Of a stretch of 64,000 nucleotides of DNA, positions 12,301 through 24,530 are shown in pieces. Source of the stretch: Lithospermum erythrorhizon (lineage: Eukaryota > Streptophyta > Magnoliopsida > Boraginales > Boraginaceae); the NCBI GenBank assembly GCA_019722365.1, contig JADFUC010000085.1, positions 1,116,001-1,180,000 of the forward strand, given 5' to 3'. The notes beneath the pieces were generated by a model. It worked only from the letters and a program-made list of their open reading frames with translations. It had not been told where the DNA came from and did no database searches. The first letter of the stretch is position 1, and every line of letters starts with the position of its first letter. The translations under genes and the position numbers were made by a program.

Positions 12301-13730
12301 TTATAATCGTATATGATATACATTATTAACTGTATTTATAATCATTCATTTATTTATGATTTCTAATAATAGTTGATGTTTAGGTCATGTCAATTTTTTT
12401 AAGAATTATTTTCAATAGTGATAATAATGTATGAAATTGTAGAAGAGATAAATGAAATAACGAGTTATGTGTAACTCTCAATAAATAAAATATCGAGTTT
12501 TGTAACTCCAAATAGGCTTAACTTTTTAGTTTAATTTTTTTTTCAATTGGCCATCCACACTTAATTTTATTTTTTTAAGTAGTTCACAATTTTAATTATA
12601 ACCATTTATCATTGATGTTAGATGACATTAAAAAAATAAAAATAATTGACAATTGTTATATATTTTTATAGGATAATTCTTTCATTCGATAGTTATTAAA
12701 AAATAATTATAAATATCGATACATTTACTACTATCATGTTTTATGAAGAAGATAGAATGTCGGTAACAAATAAGTAAAATATTTTTCATATTATATCTAT
12801 ATTTACTTCTATCATGTTATATATAACAAAAAGAAGAGCAAAAATTAACAAATGAATAGATAGTTTCTCATAATAGTCTTATCATCCATTTATGCTTCGT
12901 AAAAAAATATCATTTAACTTGATCACTTATACATAGTTAAGTTATATATATAATATTATTTTAATTGATTTGAAAGATGTATTATTTATATTTGTATTCA
13001 ACTTGTTGGTATTAATAATAATAATAACAAACATCAATGTTAAATTTTAGTATAACAAAATCAATCAAATGTAAATACGCCATACCTGCGGATCGAGTAT
13101 TTTGATTCTAAATTTTCTAATAACAATAAATAATCGATAATATAATTTGATCAAACCGATAAAAAAAACTAATCCAAAGAATAAATGGTATTTGATAAAC
13201 AATGCCTAAAATAATTAATACTTGAAAATATATAGCAAGAGTTGGGATTAGAATAAATACCTAAGTTCTTCTGTTGGCTTTTTACTCGTAGAATTTTAAC
13301 TCTTTAAAGAGCCAAACTTATATAAATTTCATAAATATCCAATCATGTAAACTCCTAAAATGAATAAAGTTATTATTTATCTGCACGTGTATTGGGCGTT
13401 GAAATAAGTCGAAAATAATGGCTAACCGAAAAACCCAAAACATCAAGGTGAAGACTTCAAGAAGAACTAATACCGCTTTAACGCCATCTTTCAACCGTCG
13501 ACTTCAAATACGTTATAACGCCTTTTTTTCGAACCCTTCAAAATTGGGCACGAACGAGGAACGCTGGTTCTTTCAAAATCAGATCACTTTATCTTTCACA
13601 GAATGAATCTACAACATACAAATTCCATGATTCAAAGTCCTTGTGTGGTTATAAAACCAACTGTTTTACAATCATAAGCTGACATCTAATAGCCATTCCA
13701 GCATATATTATCTTCAAATGCAACGAAGTT
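9300..13730. other. AT-rich intergenic DNA, no supported gene
   Basis: Very AT-rich, with short ORFs only. A MITE-end-like phrase (ctctcttcgtcccaatttac) occurs at 9828. A 170 bp island at 11285-11455 is richer in C and G (gacggctaagtcgagtacgc) but folds into no tRNA I can draw. The open frame at 13418-13606 (MANRKTQNIKVKTSRRTNTA) matches nothing I know. Confidence 0.5.
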
Positions 13731-13732
13731 AT

Positions 13733-15548
13733 TTAGAACGCTTTGCTGAACCACTTGAGCTTCCACATCAAAGGAGGCTTGCTAGCATTTAAGTTGATCA
13801 TGAGACAAGTGAACTGTGGGAATAGACACAAGAGGTTTAAACCTAGAAACTACACCCAGCCCTTCAAAATAAAAGAAAAACAATATATTTTAAATCATTT
13901 GATTTGATCGAACATGAATCTAGAGAGGAGAGGAAGGTGAGGATGATTTTTCCTCATGAAAGAAAAGGAAATTGTAATATCTTTAGTGTGAAGTATCTAT
14001 GGTTTTTAATCATATCCTAGAGAGAAAAAGATTTTATATTCTCTAACTCTCTGATATAAGTTAAAAAGGTTCATTATATTATCTATGGTTTTGCATTTAA
14101 AGAGATAACATTTGCAATTCACTTCTAATCGTAAATAACCTCCCCGTTATCGCAGTCACAAAGATCAACTCTTACCACGCTTAAAGGGGAAGGTTCTATA
14201 GATTACATGCCTCAGTACCCTCTGAGTTAATGTTTGACGCAGCATAATATTTTGTGTCCAGAAGAGGTAAGAAATAAAGCTTCATAGGTAATAGATTACC
14301 TTTAACCTAGCCAAAAGATACCATCAGAGTCAAAATGTTTCTTTTTACAGCCATGCCTTCAAATAGATCGATTTGCATGTTCTCCAAACTGCAATTCAAT
14401 TTCCAGTCTAACAAAATCATAAATAAGATTCAGTAACTAGTTAGACATATAAATTTTAAAATTCTCCACAGAATATAATGTCATAACATGATTCACAGAG
14501 AATACCAGTGAAGTTGTCATTTATTCTGTTGTCACTACAAGTCTACAACACATAATAAATTGATACACCACATCATTCTCGTAACAAATCCCAATAAGAT
14601 GATAAAAGATAATAAGCATTTTTTTAAAAGCGAGTCAATTTCTGTTAGAATAGAGTAAAACCATGTGTTACAAACCTTACAAATTGAAGCCCCAAACCAA
14701 AAACCGCCTTCTTCAAATTTTCAATTTGAGGGCAACCAATCTGATGTAAGTAAATACCTGTATAACAACAAATAAATAAAAATTGCATATTTATTTCCAT
14801 GTCATATGGAGTCAAAGATTGTGAGCCTCTTTCTGCCTCTTGGATATATACTGGAATATATCGAAATGGTCATTACACTACCTATTTTTATCTAAAGAGA
14901 GAGATCAATTTAGAAACAGCCTCATATCATTAGTCATATGTGTGTTGCATTACTATCACCTCTACCCACTCGCTTAGGCGTGGAACTCTTCAAATTTTCA
15001 GCATAATTATTAATGTTATGTTAAAAAAAAAAATTGAGAATCAGTCTCCAAGCTACATAGCAAAAAAGAACTAAAAAATCACATCTTACAGAAAGTTCAA
15101 ACCACTAACGACCTGACCGCCAGTGCAACATGTAAGTGTTTCTTCACTGCTCCACAGGAAAGCTACTTCTCTGCATGAAGAGAATAACTCATTTTCTTTT
15201 TGGGTTGAGAAGGGAGACAGCTAAAAGTCACATTCCCAATTTGCGAAACCAGCTAACAAATTCGGAAAAACTAAAACAGACTCCAGATATATGGGGAGCA
15301 TTACCTTTCTTGAATTCCAGAAGTCTTCTGAATTAAGCAATTACATTGCACATACTGCTGACAACTTCCATTGACTTTAGCCTCTAGAATTGAAGAGGCA
15401 CTCACTGAAATCATCCTCCCTTGTGTGCGATGATTTGGTTTGTATGTTCCATATCAGATCTCACACTATCACCATCATGAGAAAGTGATTGCTCTTCAGA
15501 TTCGCAAGCGTCTACAAAAAGATCTTCACTCCCATTGGGCATGGATAA
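13733..15548 (-). pseudogene. Eroded 3' half of the STK11IP-like LRR gene
   Basis: Beyond the stop at 15549-15551 coding remnants continue in order. At 15300-15548 come SEDLFVDACESEEQSLS, then in a second frame TREDDFSECLFNSRG, then in a third NGSCQQYVQCNCLIQ. At 15090-15170 there is EVAFLWSSEETL after an acceptor. At 14676-14740 there is IGCPQIENLKKAVFGLGLQF with good splice borders. At 14307-14388 there is LENMQIDLFE. At 13733-13813 there is MWKLKWFSKAF and a stop. These match the conserved C-terminal blocks of plant homologues (REVALLRSSE, VGCHKVEDIREVLVGLGLQ, LEQVQVELF, WKLKWFSEE). At least two frame changes and the stop separate them from the N-terminal half. Either the gene is truncated or the consensus has indel errors here. 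Confidence 0.7.
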
Positions 15549-18500
15549 TTACTCCACTATGTCAGATACATTATCTACCATCAGAGACACAATTCTTCTC
15601 TTGGGTTTCTTATTGTGTACTTTGTTATCTGACAGGGAATCATCATGCTTTATTGACAAAACAGTTTCAGTATCATGAAAATTTTCAGAAATCCCATTGT
15701 TGGACAAACATGATCTCTCAGATTCTTTAGCATTGACATCCGAGCAACCACCTGCAGCAGATGAAAGTGATGGAACTAGTCCATTTTGTGTCCGTGATGA
15801 AATATTTTCGTTGTAACCATCCTTTACTGCGACTGTAGAGACATTAGTATATTGATTTCTTTCTGAATTCTTGTTAATAAGATATTGATCAACTTCAGCT
15901 ATGCACTGTGCACATTCTGAGGAATCATGATCACTGCAGCTTGTATCACTGTCAGAAGATACCATAGGCAAAGAGTTAAAAGATAGTTGCAGGAACTCCT
16001 CTTCTAGGAATTGGCGGCGGTGCAAAATATCTTCCTGATAATGAGGAGGAGAACCTGGGCATAAGGAAGATGACTGAGACTCAATAGCATCATTAATGGG
16101 GGTCAAAGATGATGTATTTGGTACAGTCACCCTCTCTCCAATTGGAACTAATGTGGAATCCAATTGAGAACCTCCTGGACTTGCAGATGACTGTACTTCA
16201 CTAGTTGTAGATAAATCAATTTCCTGGTTACGACTCATGTTTTTGGTAATGGGAAGGTAGCCACCAGCAGCATAACCCAGGTAAGAGTTTGAAGTGTCTC
16301 CAACTAACCGATTGGCATATGGCTGAGTAACGGAACCAACATACTCCTGTAGATTCATACCACTCGGGTCTGCAGAAGCTTGAATAGAATCAGAGTTAAT
16401 ATGTGGCTGACCCGTATGCTCATTGTTATCCTTGCTCCCCACTCCATCCCATTTATGACTACGCATAACTGTTTCGCTGCATTCAGCCCCATCAAGACAA
16501 CCCCCCGAATTTATCCATTCTTTCAATTCTTGTAACCATAGTGCGGATCGTTCTTTTTTAATACATTCAATTCTTTCCATCAGGTTTACTACTTCAGCTT
16601 CCTCAGTTAGATTCGCTTTCTCATCTTTACTTTGACTTTCATCATCACTATCTGAATGTCTATCAGAAGACATAGATGTACTTTGCTCCTCATTCTTAAT
16701 GCTCACTAGTCTAGATATACTCTTCTGCAGGAACCATGCAATTAGATAAAGATAAAATCCAAATAAACCAAAACTTGTATCAAATCAGAAAACATCTGGT
16801 TAATATCCCCTACCCGTTTTGAGTTAGCATTCAAAGCTAATTTAGCATCGCCCTTTGCTGGTGAATAAAATCCAAAACTAGCAGGCCGTTTCTGTCTTCT
16901 TGCATTTAAAATTTGTCGCTTCCATAGTTCTTCGGTGGAAATTCTCCTATCATCTAGCTTCAACTGAACATATGAATAGCCAAGGAATTAAAAATTAAGC
17001 ACCTAAAAGGATTTCTAATTCTCAGTCTGATAGAGTACAATTTTATTTCAACAAAAAGATTACTAAGATGAATTTACAGATTGCAAATCATGTACTAAAA
17101 CTTACTTTATCTGGAAAAGGAAAAAAGCTGAAAACATGAGCGCGATACCATCTGGCAGTACACAGAGGGTTCCCTTCCAGCCATAAGCTCTGAAGAGAAG
17201 GAATGCCTACCAGAAGCTCTATCTCCAAGAAACTGGAAATAATATTGTAGGAAAGATCAAGCCCTTCGAGTGACTTCAAGTGTTCGATCCCACTCAATGT
17301 AGTCAAGGCATTATTCCGCAATACAAGTTTAACAATGTGACAAGAAACCTGCAGGAAACAACTATCAAAATACAATGAGATTGTAAAGTGACTATTTCAG
17401 CAGGCAGGAGAATCACATACACTTTTACAGGTAAACAGTCTATGTTTCCTCACATATTTTACCAAATGGAAAGATGACGATAATTTCATGTCATTGGTTC
17501 TTCTACATCGAATAAAAAGTGAAGCAAATTGAACTTATAGAAACTAATTCTACGAAGCAGCATCTATGGTGTAGAAATGCTCTGCACCAACCAATTTGTC
17601 TACCAAAAAAGAGAAAGAAATGACAAAAAGAGAATCATTAAGCTCGGAACTCATGTTTTAAGCATAAAAAGAAAATGCAACAGAAACTTATTACACCACA
17701 AAGTGGTTGAACAAGGGTGTGCTCAGGTCTCTTTGGTTGTGATAGGAAATAAAAAGTTTACACAGGAGATAACATAACTTATGGTTAATCATATCAAGTA
17801 TTTCAAACTTATTTGAAACTATTCCATATGTCTACATAAATAAAGTGGCACTTTATAAATTTCCAAATCAAACTAACAGAGGGTCTAGTATCAATGTGTG
17901 TACATGAAACTGTGCAATTAAACATAAAAAGGACAGATAGTTTCCACAGCATCTATGCCCTATAAGATTGAAATATTAGGTCGCCAACTATTTTTTATCT
18001 TTCTTTTAAGGCATTGAAGGATCATGATCACAACTTAACAGTAGACTCGGATACAAAATTTTAGGTAAATGATTTTAGGTAAATGACTATTCTAATATTA
18101 GTCGCCTGGAAGGAACAAATTGAAAGGCTTGCCTCTGAGAATGATGCAATAGTTCTCAACTGACTGAACCCAAGATCTAGGTGTTTCATCTTGGTGCACT
18201 TCTGCAAATTATCCACCTTGGCAAACTTGTTCCTGCTCAAGTCAAGAGTTTCCACTGCTGGAAGCAGTTGTAATGATTCATCCATGAGGACCAAGTTATT
18301 GCATGCACATGATACAAATGACAATCGATTCCACTTTGGCGAATCTTTTATCTCAGCGATTCTGCTTGCAAATACATGCCGTAAGGCATCCTATTAAGAC
18401 ATAAGCAAGTAAATAGAGTCAAAACAGATTCTCGAATAACTCAGAACGGTAAACAATACGACTAGGCATCCAAAAACATAACAAATACAAAATTCAGAAT

Positions 18501-19624
18501 TCACTCAACACAGAAAGGAGATATCCAATATTCAAAATCTTCGATGATCTCATTTCAATATATATCATATCCGATAACCATGACAACAATCAACAGCAAA
18601 ACATCACTCTAAAACTTCAATTTCAGTTTCCAATACACAACAAACACAAAATTCAAATCCACTCAATATCCTATATTCCAAATCTTCAATTATTTCAACA
18701 TACATCATATTCGATAATCACAACAACAATAAAAAACAAAACATCACTCAAAAACCTCAATTTCACCATCCAAAAACCACAAAATTCAAATCCACTCATA
18801 AAATTCAAAAATTCACTCAACGTATAAAGGAGATATCCCATATTCCAATCACTTCAGCATTTTACATATACACTTATATAATTTGATAATCACGAGGATA
18901 ATAAACACGGAAACATCACTCAAAACCTCAAATCCAATGTCCAAAACCACAAAATTAAAATCTACTCACAGTGGAATTATATTATATATATAATTCAATA
19001 ATCACATGGAAAAAAATCACTCAAAACCTCAAATTCAATATCGAAAACAACAATTAAAATCCACTCACAGTGTAATCATATTATATATATAATTCGATAA
19101 TCACGTGGAGAATAAACACCGAAACATCACTCGAAACATCAAATTCAATATCAAAAACCACGAAATTGAAATCCACTCACAGTGGAATTATGACAAATCA
19201 ACTTCTCCAAACAATGCCTCAACTCAAGCAACCCCTGGGCCGCAGACGTGGACAAATCACACCCACGCAACTCCAACACCTTCAGCCTCTCGAACACCCT
19301 CAACGACAAGGGCGTAGGATCCTTCATCGGATGAGGCAGCCTGGCGACAACCTTAATCGAAGGCAACAGCCTTAAAATCCTCCGAAGCTGCTCAATTGCT
19401 CTATGATCACCCAAATCCGAAATATACGCACGCAGATAATCAACTGGAGCTCCGGAAATCAAGCTTTCGAGCTCCGATAACGCCTCGAACCGCGAATGCA
19501 CGTAACGCAGCCCGATTGGATTCAGCTTCAACACGAGTGTTCCCTCGATCAATGAATCCGCGTTGTTCTCCACGAATTTCACCAACGAATCCAAATATCG
19601 ATCTCCTGTAACAATCGACATCAT
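15549..19624 (-). CDS. Leucine-rich-repeat protein, STK11IP (LKB1-interacting)-like, plant type
   Basis: Exons 19181-19624, 18133-18390, 17106-17348, 16814-16963 and 15549-16724 are each a multiple of three, so all introns are phase 0; together they encode 756 residues up to a stop. The second of two adjacent ATGs (19621) matches the usual start (M-x-IVTGDRYL). Landmarks are GTLVLKLNPIGLRYVHSRFE, LKVLELRGCDLST, then LRRs (ETLDLSRNKFAKVDNL, KLVLRNNALTTLSGIEHL, SLEGLDLSYNIISS) and a cap with LQSLWLEGNPLC. A KRPASFGFYSP motif and a Ser/Asp-rich low-complexity tail follow. Homologues are annotated as 'outer arm dynein light chain 1' or STK11-interacting proteins; their plant role is not established. 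Intron 2 uses a GC donor. The stop falls before the conserved C-terminal region. Confidence 0.85.
18440..19190 (-). repeat. Intronic tandem array that includes the exon 1 donor site (LRR gene)
   Basis: In sense orientation intron 1 begins CACT/GTGAGTGGATTT. The same junction text recurs inside the intron: ACTGTGAGTGGATTT (plus-strand 19061-19068) and ACTGTGAGTAGATTT (18963-18969), each followed by the same ~100-112 bp text ending in attatcgaattatatatata. More diverged copies (TTGAGTGGATTT, then GAGTGAATT) continue to about 18450. I count roughly five or six units. Confidence 0.8.
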
Positions 19625-19705
19625 AATAATAATAATAATAACAACAACAATAATAATAATAATAGTAATAAAAATAATTAATAATAATAATAGTGATAAT
19701 ATATA
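19622..19705 (-). repeat. ATT-type trinucleotide microsatellite touching the LRR start codon
   Basis: Plus-strand (ATA/ACA)n runs from 19622 to about 19705. In gene orientation this is a (TTA)n tract that ends in ...TTATTATGATG, so the tract edge supplies the first of two adjacent in-frame ATGs. The repeat lies in the 5' leader. Confidence 0.9.
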
Positions 19706-20189
19706 CTGAATAATAGCTAGTGGACACGGATATTACTCGCAAGTCGCAATGAAATAATTTAATTATGAGAATTTCAAAAAAAAATTAAATATACATATAT
19801 GTGTAGAAATATAGATATATGTTATTATACATACATAGAATTTTGTATATATAGAATTATAGTATTTGTATGTGTATATGAATATAGATATGATTAGGGT
19901 TTATAGAAGGGAGGTTTGGAGAGAGGAAATAGGGAGGGAAACGCCATGGATGTTTCTCTCTGTATGCAATCATTGAAGGGGGGAGGGGGAGAGAAGGGGT
20001 TGATGATTATATGTTCATTAAAATCGTCATATGTATTTTATTTTATATAAAAATAAATATATGATGTTGTATATTAATTGTGTTGCATGTAAAATATCAA
20101 TGTAATTATAAATGTATGATTTACAATAATTTATGTTACATTATATTGGTTGTTCAAGTTATATTTTATAAAATCTAGTCAAACAATCA

Positions 20190-20362
20190 TAAAATACACT
20201 TTCTTTGTACCAAAATCTAAGATATATTAATTTTTATATACATTTAATTCAAATTACATTGTCATACATTATTTTTTTTCATTTCAATAATAACTCACAA
20301 AATGTCAAAATAATAATTTAATTTAGAAGTTTCAATATATTGTGATGGAGGGAGTACATAAA
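20190..20362. mobile_element. Stowaway-like MITE
   Basis: The right end reads aatatattgtgatggagggagta. The left end reads tacactttctttgtaccaaaatc followed by taagatatatt. The two ends are imperfect inverted repeats (TACTCCCTCCATCAC against TACACTTTCTTTGTACC). It is about 170 bp, AT-rich and without an ORF. Confidence 0.5.
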
Positions 20363-20595
20363 TCACAAATAGTGTTTTTTTTAATATAATAAACATAGCT
20401 AAATATAATTACGATATCATATTTGAATATCAATTCAATATCAAATTAGAACGTGATATTCGAATATATGTTACATATATGTTTTTATTGTTTATTATCA
20501 TGTTTTTATTTTGATTTTTAAATTAGTTGATAAAAATAAATGAAGCATAAGATCCAATGATAGAAGGTGGGGTCTGAAATTTGTTTGTTACTTGG

Positions 20596-20626
20596 ACACC
20601 TGGGGTGCATGCGACCCAGCAGGTGT
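20596..20626. other. Perfect-stem hairpin
   Basis: ACACCTG at 20596-20602 pairs with CAGGTGT at 20620-20626. Inside it GGGT (20603-20606) pairs with ACCC (20614-20617), with a two-base bulge (AG) and a GCATGCG loop. It stands out in AT-rich intergenic DNA. Function unknown. Confidence 0.6.
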
Positions 20627-22049
20627 AGCTCGTGACACTGATTGATGCTAATTTAAAATTCAGTTTCTCGTTTCTCCACGCTAACTCACTGGCTGTAAAT
20701 GGGATACTATGTTCTTTAACATGGGATCACAATGTCAATAATCGAGTTTGGATCATTTATTGCATTTTATAACAAACTATTCTCTTCTTTTCACTTTTTA
20801 AAAATTTCATAATTGATTTCATTTAAGTTAAAAATGGACATAAGTAAACAGAAATGAAATCAAGAGCACAGAACTATATCATGACTGCTCACGCTGAATG
20901 ACGACTGACATTAATATCGATGTAGAATGACGACCATTACTACCGGGACAGAGCATGTCAGATTTACATAATCAACCATTTAGTATGTGATAAAATTTAT
21001 TTAGCTTTAAATTGATTTCAAAGAAAGATATGGTACTAAATGTCGGCATTTAATTACTTTACATGAATACGATAATTTTGATTCAAATCAAGTTATACGT
21101 ATTAATTAAGAAAATAAATTTTTTAAATTTTAATTATTAAAAATCAAAGCACCCAACCTTCCTTCATGAGACGGAAGGAGAATTATGTTTTTACGAATTA
21201 AAAAGTCCAAATGCATACTGTGAATATCTAAAGTAACCACACAAGTTCTTCGCATAACTGAAATAGAAAAACTAGAGCGTTAATCGCTAAGTACTAAGAC
21301 CTCGCCTTACGCAGCAGCAAGGCCTCCACTCCCTCATAAAGAAATAACCTCAGACAAGCCAAGCAAGTTAAAACTCTGGGCCTCCCCGACACCAAGATAC
21401 ATTCACAGAATCATCCGTGATTGCGGACCTCGAGGGCCGACAAGCCACACTAAAAGTAGCCACACAAAATGGCGAATTCTGCAGACATAAATTAACCCAG
21501 AAAGCATACTGGTCGATAAGCACGCATTCCCAAATTTCTTCTACGCCAAGGCGGCTCGAAATACGTTGCCAGACTTTATATCAGTCGCTTGTAGTTTCAC
21601 GAGCGTGTCAATCACACAAGCATCTTCAATTAAAGCTTGCGAAAGGAAAAGTTCAAGCCTCTGACCCTCCGAAGAAGTATCCAAACAGGGGTTTTATGAC
21701 CGACACGATGATGGTTTCTATCGCTTTTACAAAATGTACACCATTTAATTCCTCCAGAATCTATTTCATTTAATGTTACACATAAATAATCACCTAGATT
21801 TCGTAAATGGTTGATTGGTTCATTTAATTACTCCTAAAAGATATTTCTAATGAAACTTATGATGTGTGTAAGTTGTTTTATTGACGTGTTGTCAATAGCA
21901 TAAGATGATGATGGTCAACGTTCGTTGCTTAATCGTAGACACATCATATTAAATGCTCAATAATAGATACTCACCGTAAAATGATTCGCAACTTGTTTTA
22001 ATTTAATTGGTTATGAAAGTGATTTGCTTAAAAAAATCAAATATATCAA

Positions 22050-23040
22050 AAGATGGATCTAACTATTTTTGCTTTTCTTCGAAAAAATAGATCAAAAGAA
22101 AAACGGCGATTTATTTAATCGCAATTCAATACCTAATGTAAGACGCCAAGCGAAGAAGTTAAAACGACTATCGTAAACAGATCAATAATAAAATAATAGC
22201 CGAGGCCGGAGCTGGGAGAAAGCATGAGACAAATTTAATTATGCTTTTCAATAAATTTCACGCATTAAACTTTCAATGCATGCTGCATCTCCGCCAAAAA
22301 GGGAAAAGGGAAAAAAAGGTTGCACTCTAAAAAGGGGAATTTTTTTTTAAAAAAAGTTCATGCGCCGCGATATGACAACAAGTCTGGTGCATCACATGCG
22401 CAATTCCATTTTATACTACCTATACAAGCAAAAACCAAGAAACAGTCAATAGTAATCGTCAAGAATATTTCAATATCAACTGAATAAGTTTTTTCATATA
22501 ACAAATATTTTATTAACGAACATTTTATACCGGCAAAGAAGATAAAAAGAGATGAATTGCTGAATAGATTGAATAAAATGATGAAAGTCGAGACGACAAC
22601 AATAAAAAATTGTAGATCGAGGTGTGTCAAGTAAAGACCGAGATAAAATTTAATTATGTTTTCAATAAAAAACTCAGCCGCATAACTTTTAATGAAAGGC
22701 GGTACAACTTTCTGGGTTAAAAGTGGGCCACACAATCGAAAATATGATGATAAATCACAATCCGACATTGTTTTACTTCATATGTAAAATATGTTATTAA
22801 TGAAATGTTTGGATAATGGCATAAAGATAAAAAAGTATCGAAAGAAAACTGACGTAATAATAAACGATAGCCGCCAAGACGTAACAATAAAAAAATTAGA
22901 GTACGAGATGTAATTTGCAAAGACGGAAACAAAATTTAACGCTGCTGTCGGTGAAGCGTAATCGATGTTACGTAGACAAAATTTAATTATATTTTCAATA
23001 AAAATTGGGCGTATTAACCACGCGTAGCGCATAACCCTCT
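22050..23040. repeat. Degenerate tandem array, ~340-410 bp unit, three copies
   Basis: The phrase gacaaaatttaattatgttttcaataaa (with small changes) recurs near 22227, 22639 and 22974. Each is preceded by related text (ataataaacgatagccg / aataaaatgatgaaagtcg, then a-acaataaaaaatt-gta and cgagatgt). The copies are strongly diverged, with several CpG each, so this looks like an old satellite-like triplication. Confidence 0.6.
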
Positions 23041-24418
23041 AAAGCCTAAAAAAAAACAAATTAAGAAATGAGTTAAGAAATGAGTATTCCTCTTTTATAC
23101 TACCTATGATTTCGTCTAAATTTTTTTACTTTATCATCTTAATTATTTACACATAAATTATGAAATGAGTTGTTTTGACATCCTTAATTAATAATCTATA
23201 TTTTTTTTTATTACTTTATGACTATTTTTTTATTTTTGGTTACTTTGAATGAGAAATGTAGGAGATAATGAATAAATAAGAAATAGAAGTGCTATCAAGA
23301 TATGTCTAATAAGAGGGATATAATAAGAAAAAAGTAGGTGAAATTACATTGACAGTGTATAATGATAAGTAATTTGAAATAAAAAAAATTTAGACTAGGA
23401 TGACGAGTAAAAAAATCTAAAAAAATATTAAATTATCAATAATAGATTGTGTATAATCTATGAAAATGCACATAACTTGGAGGCATAAACCAAACCAAGT
23501 CTTATTCATTAAGTGGAATTGATTATAAAAATCCACCGTCTCCAATCAGTCATATATTAGGGTCATAAATGCCTTCTTTTAAGTCTACAAACTCTAGGTT
23601 ATTGGATTTAAACTTTGTCCAATTTTTTTCAATCTATATCTGCCTCTACGTACATTTGTGACAATCATAGCTTCATATAAAAATAATATATTTTCTTTAA
23701 ATAAATGTTTTGGATTATGAATATTTTTTAGAACACATAAAATTCCATGTATAAAATACAATTTTAACTCAAAAACCCTTGATTTATTTTGAATTAAATT
23801 GAATAAAAAATTAAAAGGTCGAAAAGGAAGAAGTAGCAAATGGAAAGACCAACATTCTAAGTGGTCATAGGCTCATAGTCGTACTCCTTGATTTAGGGGT
23901 CAAATGTTGGATGGAAAACGGGCCGGTAGGAGTAATTGTGATTACTTTCAATTCACTCGTTTAACAACATGTCAAACATCATGTTAGACAATCTGTCATT
24001 TCATCATGTTCTTCATTATTAGGAGTTGTTTTTTGTGGTTTACAAAATTTTGTAAATAGCCTGATTACTTAATGGTCTAACATGCATACCATTTGGTTGT
24101 TTTTGATTGTTTACTTAATGGTCCACCAGTATTAAAATATCACAATTTATTAATAATAGAATTTTTGAGAAATAAGTCTTGTATATTATAATAGTATTGA
24201 ATCCCATAATTTATCAATTATGATATTTACCATTCCATATTAATATTGAAATATTATAATTTATTAATAGTATGCACAAACGATAAGGAGACTGCTTACA
24301 AAAAAATGTATAAGCAGCCGAAAAATAACTCTACTCCGACACTGACTTGTTGAAATATAAATTAACTCTTTTATACGTAAGTTGGAACATATGTATAGTC
24401 GGCGAAACTCCAAGGTCG

Positions 24419-24530
24419 GATGGAGCTCCTATCACCATTGGTCCGAGGTTAGAGGTCCAACCGATGGAGCTCCGGTGACTATTGATCCGAGATTGGAGGC
24501 TTAACAAGCGGAGCTCCAGTACTAATGCCC
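24419..24530. repeat. 44-45 bp tandem repeat, ~2.5 copies
   Basis: GATGGAGCTCC starts at 24419 and 24463, and GCGGAGCTCC at 24508. The intervening text (attggtccgaggttagagg / attgatccgagattggagg) is conserved. In the minus frame it yields a repeated LELRLLSLQSRINSH-like peptide, which I take as incidental. Confidence 0.8.

Noticed and set aside
15440..15730. 96-codon plus-strand ORF
   Set aside because: It is the antisense shadow of exon 5 and the eroded tail of the LRR gene; no family features.
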